A DNA stretch of 64,000 bases from Babylonia areolata (lineage: Eukaryota; Mollusca; Gastropoda; Neogastropoda; Buccinidae). Both the position numbers and the translations under genes were made by a program. Of this stretch, positions 57,153 to 64,000 are shown piece after piece. Position 1 is the first letter of the stretch, and every line of letters starts with the position of its first letter. The notes under the pieces are model-generated. The model searched no databases. It was given only the letters and a program-made list of their open reading frames with translations, and was not told where the DNA came from. The DNA lies in the NCBI RefSeq assembly GCF_041734735.1, contig NC_134891.1, forward strand, positions 14,745,578 to 14,809,577. Direction: 5' to 3'.

Positions 57153-58370
57153 CTATTTTTGGTATTTAAAGTCCTGTCTGATTCCAACCAAGCCGGAATA
57201 TCCACCACCTCGACTCTCCCTGACCCCGCTGATGCTGCAACCCTCCCCTCCTTGGGTTTTGGAGGTACGGGGGGTTTCTGGGCACTCCCACCAGCCCAAG
57301 GGGCAGGCAGACGAGGGGCGGGACGAGGGGAGAGGGATGGGAGGCGGACACCATGCCTCCACCCGAGACTTTCCTGAGGACCGCTGTACAGGATGGGAAG
57401 AGGTGGATACAGCGCCTCCACCCAAGGCCAATGGTTTTACCAAGGTTGGTATGTCGTCCGTCTGCGTCCCTGTGGACATCGTCTGGATCGCAACATCCAA
57501 CATCCTGGGTCTGACGACAGAAGCGTATGACAGTCCTGCCTTTGGCAATGTAGCCTCCACTAACTTATGGGCTTCAAAGAACGATATTTTGTTCTCCGTC
57601 TTCACCTTCTGGATTTCTTTTTCTTTTTTCCAGGTGGGGCAGTCTTTAGACGAAGATGGGTGGCCGCCTCCGCAGTTCACACAACGGGCTGGACTGATGC
57701 ACTCGCCCTGGTGCGCCGCCTTTGAACAGGTGCCACACGCCTCTTCCTCGTTGCAGCGGTCCCGCACGTGTCCGAATTTCTGGCACTTGAAACACCGTAG
57801 AGGGGACGGCACATACAGACTTACGTTCACCTGCAGGTATCCAACTCTTATGTCCTTGGGGACATTTGGGCAGCAGAAGGTGAGGAAGAATGTGTTGGTC
57901 AGGACTCTGTCCGACCCCTTCCTTACTGTCACCCTGTAAACATCTGTCACTCCCTGAGAGGACAGCTCACTCTTAATCTCTGCCTCAGACACTCCTCTCA
58001 ACTCAGAGCATCTGATGACCCCCTTGGAGCAGTTCAGTCCTTTGTGAGAGGAGACCCTCACCGCCCTATCCACAAAAGTGGTCGCTTTAAGCAGAAGCTG
58101 TGTCTGCCTTTTCGATGTCGTCTCCACCAGAAACGTTCCATTCCTCAGCCTCTTGACAGACTTCAATGCGCCTGCTAAACACTGGAAGCCTTTCTGGATG
58201 GCGAAGGGGCTGAGAGCCGACAAGAGCTTGTCATCATCAGTGCCCTCCACCACAAGCCACGATGGCCAATATCCAGAGGTCTCACCGACCTCCAAATCGG
58301 AGTCCGAGTCATCCGTTCCTGGTCTCCTCCTTGTTCCATGTTTAGGGGGGTGTGACTGGATAGAAGCCAT
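57153..58370 (-). CDS. LINE A ORF1 (gag-like RNA-binding protein), copy 3
   Basis: This 405-codon frame encodes the element's RNA-binding protein. It has the same layout as copy 2: an acidic N-terminus (DDSDSDLEVGE), a folded region to about residue 185, then zinc knuckles CFKCQKFGHVRDRC, CGTCSKAAHQGEC and CVNCGGGHPSSSKDC, all with complete Cys/His sets. The segment KMLDVAIQTMSTGTQTDDIP follows. The last ~60 residues (CPLGWWECPETPRTSKTQ) look like an out-of-register translation. The +1 frame (57421 down to about 57090) holds KPPVPPKPKEGR and NRYAVLANLEPPQ, and in this copy it runs on into ORF2 without a stop. Confidence 0.87.
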   Translation of the reverse strand: MASIQSHPPKHGTRRRPGTDDSDSDLEVGETSGYWPSWLVVEGTDDDKLLSALSPFAIQKGFQCLAGALKSVKRLRNGTFLVETTSKRQTQLLLKATTFVDRAVRVSSHKGLNCSKGVIRCSELRGVSEAEIKSELSSQGVTDVYRVTVRKGSDRVLTNTFFLTFCCPNVPKDIRVGYLQVNVSLYVPSPLRCFKCQKFGHVRDRCNEEEACGTCSKAAHQGECISPARCVNCGGGHPSSSKDCPTWKKEKEIQKVKTENKISFFEAHKLVEATLPKAGLSYASVVRPRMLDVAIQTMSTGTQTDDIPTLVKPLALGGGAVSTSSHPVQRSSGKSRVEAWCPPPIPLPSSRPSSACPLGWWECPETPRTSKTQGGEGCSISGVRESRGGGYSGLVGIRQDFKYQK

Positions 58371-59109
58371 GGTTTTTTGGATCGTTAGTTCATCCCTCCC
58401 TTACCCACCCACCATGGGGTCCAACTTAGGGGCCAGGGTCAAGGGAACACCAGCTTGACCTCTTCCAGGTTTCGGGAGGGACATACGACCAACAGTCTAG
58501 CTCCAACGCGTTCCCCCCCGATCATGCCCAGCTCCCGGGGACAGAGAACTGAGCACTACGGGGGTTATCATCATTAGCCTCTAAACTGCCAGTCTTGACC
58601 TGGCCCCAAGTAGGTGTAGCCGATTGACACACACAGGCCAATGTGTGCTGCCTGTCTTAGGAGAAGTCCGAGCCAAAGGGACGTGTTGAGAGCAGGATCT
58701 CATTCCCCTTCATCACAGGTCGCGCCGCACGGCAAACACGGCGGGCCTGAAGAAGGCCGCAGAGAAAAAAGAATGTGGAAAAGAAGGCTTGATGGGGAGC
58801 TGAAGACAGAAAAGAGGCGTTAAAAAGAAGAAGAGAGAATGGTGAAAGGGACAGTGGGTCACTTTTAGTTTGGGCCTCACTCACGACCTGTTCGGCATGG
58901 GAAGCTCTATCAGGGGCATCAGTACAAAAAAATACAAAAAACCCACCACTTATTCAGCCTGAACAGCTACTATGGCTATGTAGGCTGTCAACTTAGACCT
59001 GGGACTAGAGCAGTAAACCCTCAGAAGCACAGATGCCCCCGCCGACATAGCTCGCTCGATCACTGGCCACTAAGCCTCCCAACCACAATGGTAGTGACCC
59101 CCCCGTAGG

Positions 59110-59121
59110 TTGAATATTTGT
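59110..59121. repeat. Target-site duplication, LINE A copy 3 (5' side of the element)
   Basis: TTGAATATTTGT matches 53224-53235 exactly. Confidence 0.95.
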
Positions 59122-59399
59122 AATGGGAAGTTTATATTTGCAGACGCAACACAGGAGATAGAACCCAAAATTTTACAAGCGACTTCAATTGCATTCTAAT
59201 TAATTCCAGGATTTCCAGTCAAATTTGTTTTCACTGGGTGCCTGTGGCCCAGTATTACACCAGAGCTTGTTAAAGAAACTCTGTCAGCCAGCTGTGTGTT
59301 TGCAACCGGTCAACAGATCACGCCCCTTTACCTTCCCCACTGGTGGTGAGCTTGATGACCACCACTCTCTTCATATCCCTTCCCTTTCCTATCCCATCA

Positions 59400-59645
59400 C
59401 AGTGGATTTCTTCTACAGAATTTTGCCAGAGGACAATACTCTCATTGCCATGGGTTCTTCTTCAGTGCACCAAGTGCTTGCTGCACACGGGACCTCGGTT
59501 TATAATCTCATCCAACTGACTAGATGCTTAGTTTCATTTTCCAGTCAAACTTGGAAGAAAGGGCGAGGGTGGGATGCAAACCCAGACCCTCATGGACTCT
59601 CTATACTGGTCACTGAGAATCTTAACCATTCTGCCACCTTCCTCC
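59400..59645 (-). mobile_element. tRNA-derived SINE with head, same family as 8475-8770
   Basis: The reverse strand starts with a tRNA-like head: box A 'tggcagaatggtt' (complement of 59624-59636) and box B 'ggtttgcatcc' (complement of 59572-59582). It continues into the core 'tcattcggatgagac'-like stretch ('ttggatgagattataaacc') and 'ctgtagaa' near 59410. It shows that the headless copies at 8475, 33165 and 63108 derive from a pol III-transcribed SINE. It lies in the last TTC39-like intron. Confidence 0.78.
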
Positions 59646-60183
59646 TAGATCACACACCCTAACCCCAATTCTGAAGACTGACCCATTTGAAATTGTTGTT
59701 TATTGCTCAACCAATCACAAAGGGCCATATCAATACTGCTCTGGTGATTGAAAAATTAAAGTGCAAAAAGCACAAAAAACTGTCACATCAACAACAACAA
59801 CAACAACAAAAAACCCTCTGCAAAACACCACAGTTCATGACATATCTCAACCACTGATCCCCTAAAGGCAAATAAGACACTGCTGTTGGTCTCTATATGC
59901 AACTGACCACAATTCTTCATTAACAGCAGTGCCTCTAAGCAACACAAATGACAGCAGTCCCAGGCAGTAACAAAACCAATCAAGTTTTATATGACCCTTG
60001 GCAAAAACAAGGAAATGCATAACTGGAGTGGATAATGGGACAAGACACAGAGGGAGACAGAGAAACAGAAGACAAGGACAGCTCACACTGTCAACTGACC
60101 GACTGACGGAAAAAATGAGGAGAACTGAACTCAAAAACACATCTGTTTGTGAAGAAATGACACAAGCACATACATCAACTCAC
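59646..60183. other. Intronic sequence without recognisable features
   Basis: Contains a CAA-type microsatellite (59788-59810) and otherwise unremarkable DNA up to the exon donor at 60183. Confidence 0.5.
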
Positions 60184-60222
60184 CTTGATCAGTTGGAGAT
60201 GTTCCCTGGCCATTGGCTTTGT
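60184..60222 (-). CDS. TTC39-like: TTC39-like gene, penultimate exon (39 nt)
   Basis: A 13-codon micro-exon, TKPMAREHLQLIK, is bounded by an acceptor (tctttgttgcag) and a donor (gtgagttgat) on the reverse strand. Both borders are phase 0, and its reading joins MKTPE in the preceding exon to DSYKDYDFENRL in the last one. The joined text (TPETKPMAREHLQLIKDSYK) reads like the helix of a TPR unit with the expected spacing. It is far too short to be seen as an open frame, so the phase match is the main evidence. Confidence 0.8.
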
Positions 60223-60384
60223 CTGCAACAAAGAAATACAGAACATAATTTGTGTCCACACTGTGATGGTCACAACTCTTTTTTCAGCACCCACCACATA
60301 TGCATGGACACACACAAACACAGAATCCTCCTTCCTCTTCTTCTTCTGTGTTCGTGGGCTGCAACTCCCATGTTCACTTGTATG

Positions 60385-60716
60385 TACATGAGTGAGCTTT
60401 TACATGTATGACCGTTTTTACCCTGCCATGCAGAGAGCCATAATCCATTTTCGGGGGTGTGCATGCCGGGTATGTTCTTGTTTCCATAACCTGCCGAATG
60501 CTGACATGGATTACAGGATCTTTAATGTGCGTATTTGATCTGCTTGCGTATACACATGAAGGAGGTTCAGGCACTAGCAGGTCTGCACATATGTTGACCT
60601 GGGAGATTGGAAAAATCTCCACCCTTTACCCTCCAGGCGCTGTTACCAAGATTCGAACCCAGGACCCTCAGATTAAAAGTTCAACGCTTTAACCACTCGG
60701 CTATTGTGCCCGTCAA
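60385..60716 (-). mobile_element. Second tRNA-derived SINE family
   Basis: The reverse strand begins 'gacgggcacaatagccgagtgg' in type: box A 'tagccgagtggtt' (complement of 60691-60703) and box B 'gggttcgaat' (complement of 60651-60660). The head thus resembles a class II (Leu/Ser-like) tRNA. The body contains 'gatttttccaatctcccagg', 'gtgcctgaacctcc' and 'aatccatgtcagcattcgg'. It ends near 'taaaaacggtcatacatgt'. I recall this element from gastropod sequences. It lies in a TTC39-like intron, on the gene's own strand. Confidence 0.8.
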
Positions 60717-62585
60717 ACACAGAATCCAACATAAAGGCACACACACATACACACACACAGAAAAGGTGGAAAAAAGAGACAGTGCAGAAAGGAAAAGGAA
60801 GTTTACGAATGATAGAAGAAACACTGAGGTCAATGTCTGCTTTCTAAAGATCAGAAAACACAGATTCTTAGGAGTGGTATATACTTTGTGGATTTTACTG
60901 AAATTGTCCCATAACTGAGCATTGACAATACAATCATAAACAGCAAACTGTGAAACAAATACCACAGGTGGACAGACAAAAAACTGAGTTTTATTCCAGA
61001 ATAAAAATCTTTTCTGGGGTGGGGGGTGGGGGTGGGGGGGGTTATTACCGAAGCCAGAAAGTAGAAAATGGGCAAAATACAGGCCAGGGCAGCAAACTGA
61101 AACAGCATCTGCTGACCAATCTACTGTGGTGTCTGTGTTTTGCTGTATCAGTGCACAGTGACTCATGATTTATGTTACACAAATTCTTTGAGAATCCACA
61201 TTATTTTGAAGAAAAGTGGAAGCAAGCAGTTTATCAAAGACACCTGTATGAACTGTGCTACCATCACTGGAAAAATGCAAGCCAACAAGAGGAAAAAACA
61301 ACAAAGAAACCAGAAACAGACACGGAAACAAAGTGCTGAACACACAGCATGGAAATATAAATAACTCTTCAGTTCCTATTTTTCTATGAACCATGACTAC
61401 ACCTTGTTCCCAGATTCCTACGATAGTATATCCCCTTCATTCCTGGATTTAGAGAAGAGAGAAAAATGTATGAAGCAGGGTACTTTTTTCAGAGACTTAC
61501 GCAACATGGCTCATTACACTACACAAAGATTGTCACATACTGTCATGTACAAAACTGATGTGAGAAGTTGTCTGTGACCCTGCTGACACTATAAGGTGAC
61601 ATCTCTGGTGACACTGGTGAATTTTGGGTCAAACACAATGCATAAAAGTATGTACTACATGCAGGACAGTGTTCTGCTTGCAGAGTGTGCCCATCATGCA
61701 GGTACTTACCGAATAACGCCTCACATGTATCTGTGTCACACTGCTAGTCATATCCATGAAAAACTGTCACAACTGTCACAGCCATTGTCCTTATCACACC
61801 AATAATTTGAACTTTTTCTCAAAGAGAATCTTTCACTACACAAGCAGTCACTAAGCCAGAATCAGATCATTATCCACATAATTCTTGAACAAAAACTATT
61901 CAGAAACAAAGCTTTCTCTAAATACACATGTCCGTGTCACACTCATCATGTAACATGTCACACAAAGATGACAAGTATGTGATATACCTTGAAGCAGTCA
62001 TGCTTTCACACCCACACATTTTGAACTTTTCATCACCCGCTATCTGTGCTTCTGCAGCAGCAGCTAATTTCACTCTCTCCTCATCATACAGTTGTAACAG
62101 GTCAAATCATCATCTGATAGAGTGTTGTAAAACTCATCATCAGAAAACTGGTCAGAATCTGAATTTTCTACACATTCCATTTTCTATGTACATGTGTCTA
62201 CACAGCACATCAGAGGCAGCCACTTTTCCACGGCCCAGGGAGGGGGAGGGGATATCTGGCATCCATTCCACTCATAAACACTGCCCCACTATGACCCAGT
62301 CAAGGATGGATGACACACGCTGATGACATGACTCGCGCTAAGTTCATAGCACTTACCACGAGAACCGAAAGAGTTAATGGCCGAACAGAAGTGCAGAGCC
62401 AAGAAGACAGCAAGAGGAGAACACAGAATCAAGACAACAGACAAAGTATAATTCTGGACAACCATGCGGAACATACTGGAAAGACAGAAAGTGACAGTGA
62501 GAAACGAAATAAAGAAGACACACAAAACAAAAGAAAAATGAAAAGACAGCACAGACTGAAGCACTGACAGAAGGACACAGCCCAC
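60717..62585. other. TTC39-like intron sequence
   Basis: No further exon, repeat family or RNA gene was recognised. G-rich (61018-61041) and CA-rich (60740-60762) tracts are present. The intron runs between exon donor 62585 and acceptor 60223. Confidence 0.5.
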
Positions 62586-62690
62586 CTCTGGTGTCTTCAT
62601 GTAGATGGCAGCTAGTTCAAATAAGGCAAAAGCTGCCACATGTCCATCTTCCTTCTTCCCATTATGCCGCGCCAATGCTTCCTTCAGACA
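62586..62690 (-). CDS. TTC39-like: TTC39-like gene, internal exon (105 nt)
   Basis: Thirty-five codons, CLKEALARHNGKKEDGHVAA then FALFELAAIYMKTPE, begin after a ...gtggtcag acceptor and end at a gtgggctg donor. Both borders are phase 0. The 'FALFELAAIYM' helix matches the 'xALYELGxLYL' helix near the end of TTC39 family proteins (family knowledge). Lys/Asp-rich linkers between helices fit a TPR solenoid. Confidence 0.82.
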
Positions 62691-63578
62691 CTGACCACAG
62701 GAAGGAAAACATTCAGTAAATAATACAGCGCAACACCATACTATATGATATAACAGCAATAATAAATGGCTTTGATAGGGCTCAATTCTTCCAACGAAAC
62801 CCACTCACTGCAATAGAATACAAATGAATGAAATGGTATGAACTTCAATGCAAATCAACCATTACATCTGATTTAATGCATTCTTCCATGCATTCCTCTG
62901 TTGTCTTTTCTGAATTTAGCATGAAGGCATGCACACATGGATACACATACATTCACACAAGATTGTGCATAGAAATATATGAATACACATGTATCCACCC
63001 ACAGAAATGCAAGTCACAAATATAGACACATGCACTCACATTCTGACCAGCAAAAAGTGAGAGAATATGACCACGCAGGATTAAATCTCACCAGAATTTT
63101 CCCCCCTCTGCTAGACCTTGAGTGGTGGTGCATGTCATTGGATGAGACAATAAACTGAGGCCCAGTGTGTGACAACACTTAGCACACTAAGAGAACTCAC
63201 GGCAAAAAGAGTGTTGTACCTGGCAAAAATCTGTAGAAAAATCCTCCTTGACAGTAAACAAATAATAATAATAATAATAAATATTACCTATATATCACAA
63301 ACTCCTCATATTATGGGCTCTAAGCACCTCACATCAAACAATACATATACAACAGTGCATAATAACATTATCACAGCATATGAAAAAAAACGAACAAAAA
63401 ACCGAACAAAAAAACAACAAAATATATATATGTAAATACACCAAGACAACACTACAAATTGCAGATATGATCACATGCATGCATGCATATGCAAGCCATG
63501 AACTTCTCTACCCCCACCCCCTTTTTTTTCCATAATTCCCTTCTCTCCCCAACTCCTATCCCCACTCTCTCTACCAAC
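62691..63578. other. TTC39-like intron with a SINE
   Basis: Intronic DNA between two exons with correct GT-AG borders. It holds a SINE fragment (63108-63285) and CA-rich spots. Confidence 0.65.
63108..63285 (+). mobile_element. SINE fragment, same family as 8475-8770, with (AAT)n tail
   Basis: Blocks 'gaccttgagtggtgg', 'cattggatgagacaataaac', 'agaactcacggcaaaaag' and 'aatctgtagaaaaatcc' lead to an (ata)n tail at 63261-63282. It has no recognisable tRNA head. Confidence 0.72.
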
Positions 63579-63676
63579 CTGTGTGGCCATCTCTGTTTCT
63601 TCCAGTTCTTTGAAGATGGCTCCCTCCAGCAGACACTTCAGGTGGAATATCTTGGGATCAGTCTGCATGTCACAAA
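63579..63676 (-). CDS. TTC39-like: TTC39-like gene, internal exon (98 nt)
   Basis: The exon reads CDMQTDPKIFHLKCLLEGAI then FKELEETEMATQ, after a cagtttgtgac-type acceptor (ctgctccacag) and before a gttggtagag donor. The first two bases complete a codon from the upstream exon, which lies beyond the window. The end is phase 0 and joins CLKEALARH in the next exon. The 'CLLEGAIFKELEETEMA' helix pair is TPR-like. The gene's 5' part lies to the right of the window. Confidence 0.78.
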
Positions 63677-64000
63677 CTGTGGAGCAGTCAGAACATAGTG
63701 TGTGAATAACACTGAACATTGCCCTTGCTGAAGCTGGTACACTTTAAAAAAAAAAAAAAAGAGAGTATCTTGCACATTTAAACATGTGCCTGCACAGACA
63801 CAAAAACATGCACACACAAATGCACATGAATTCATACAGGATTATGCATGGACATTCAAGAATACAAACATGAATGCATCCACAAGATTACAAGTGACAA
63901 ATACATGTACAGACACATTCACTCACATTCTGTACACACAGACACAGACAACCATTCAGCTGATGTTTGAGATCCTCCTGCTTAACCCCTAGGCTGCCTC
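63677..64000. other. Upstream intron of the TTC39-like gene, ending in a piggyBac-like terminus
   Basis: Poly(A) lies at 63745-63759 and CA-rich DNA follows. The last bases (63982-64000) read TTAA followed by CCCCTAGGCTGCC, like the left end of the MITE at 51126. If real, that element continues outside the window. Confidence 0.45.

Larger units (their letters stand above)
53236..59109 (-). mobile_element. LINE family A, copy 3, full length (5.87 kb)
   Basis: This is a complete reverse-strand copy. Its 5' end is at 59109 (cctacgggggggtcactacc) and its 3' GAAAT/ATTTC tail is at 53236-53255, inside a perfect 12-bp target duplication. It sits in the last intron of the TTC39-like gene, in the sense direction. 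ORF1 is open (405 codons) and ORF2 is broken at several points. Sequence similarity to copy 2 is high, with small indels such as 12 extra bases near 57300. The element is therefore fairly young. Confidence 0.96.
50914..60183 (-). other. Last intron of the TTC39-like gene (9.3 kb)
   Basis: The intron holds the foldback MITE, one copy of the 1-kb dispersed repeat, LINE A copy 3 in the gene's own orientation and a SINE (59400-59645). Canonical GT-AG borders are visible at both ends. Confidence 0.75.

Noticed and set aside
1-64000. CRISPR arrays, rRNA genes, bacterial operons, riboswitches
   Set aside because: No regularly spaced repeats with unique spacers, no rRNA-like conserved blocks, and all gene structure is eukaryotic or of transposon type.

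Overview
The window looks like nuclear DNA of a metazoan, most likely a gastropod mollusc. That placement is inference. It rests on spliced gene structure, many CA/AG/AT microsatellites, and short interspersed repeats of a type I associate with snail genomes (a tRNA-derived SINE with the core 'cattcggatgagac', and a short poly(A)-tailed SINE). No bacterial operons, CRISPR arrays or rRNA genes are visible. Nearly all recognisable coding sequence belongs to transposable elements. One host gene is supported.

Layout. 1-8085: a LINE with RNase H (family A, copy 1) abuts a second, older LINE (family B), which is split by a 1.17-kb insertion flanked by a TATA duplication. 8079-8992: a degenerate CAGTGGT minisatellite interrupted by a SINE. 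8993-13830 (-): a fossil Ty3/Gypsy element. 13981-17890: microsatellites, a solo LTR (15421-15758), a tRNA-like sequence and unassigned DNA. 18113-21209 (+): a second Gypsy remnant with two long LTRs and only its integrase region. 21321-24866: dispersed repeats. 24923-30714 (+): a full-length copy of LINE A (copy 2) with a perfect 12-bp target duplication. 33165-34010: a SINE and a LINE relic. 35500-38940 (+): a third LINE family (D) with an unbroken EN-RT-RNase H frame. 39056-40400: composite repeat, SINE and LINE tail. 42783-45950 (-): an L2/CR1-type LINE. 47706-50414 (-): a hollowed-out Mutator-like DNA transposon.

50500-63676 (-): the 3' part of a TTC39-like tetratricopeptide-repeat gene. 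Four coding exons (63676-63579, 62690-62586, 60222-60184, 50913-50821) join in one frame through canonical splice sites and end in a stop, a 3' UTR and an AATAAA signal. Its 9.3-kb last intron holds LINE A copy 3 (53236-59109, same strand as the gene, perfect 12-bp target duplication), a TTAA-flanked foldback MITE, part of a 1-kb dispersed repeat and a SINE.

The most informative points are these. The three LINE A copies keep the same two frame offsets, one near the end of ORF1 and one at a T8 run before the C-terminal zinc motif, although at least two are clearly separate insertions. The MITE is a near-perfect foldback with small hairpins inside each arm. A ~1-kb repeat of unknown nature occurs twice.
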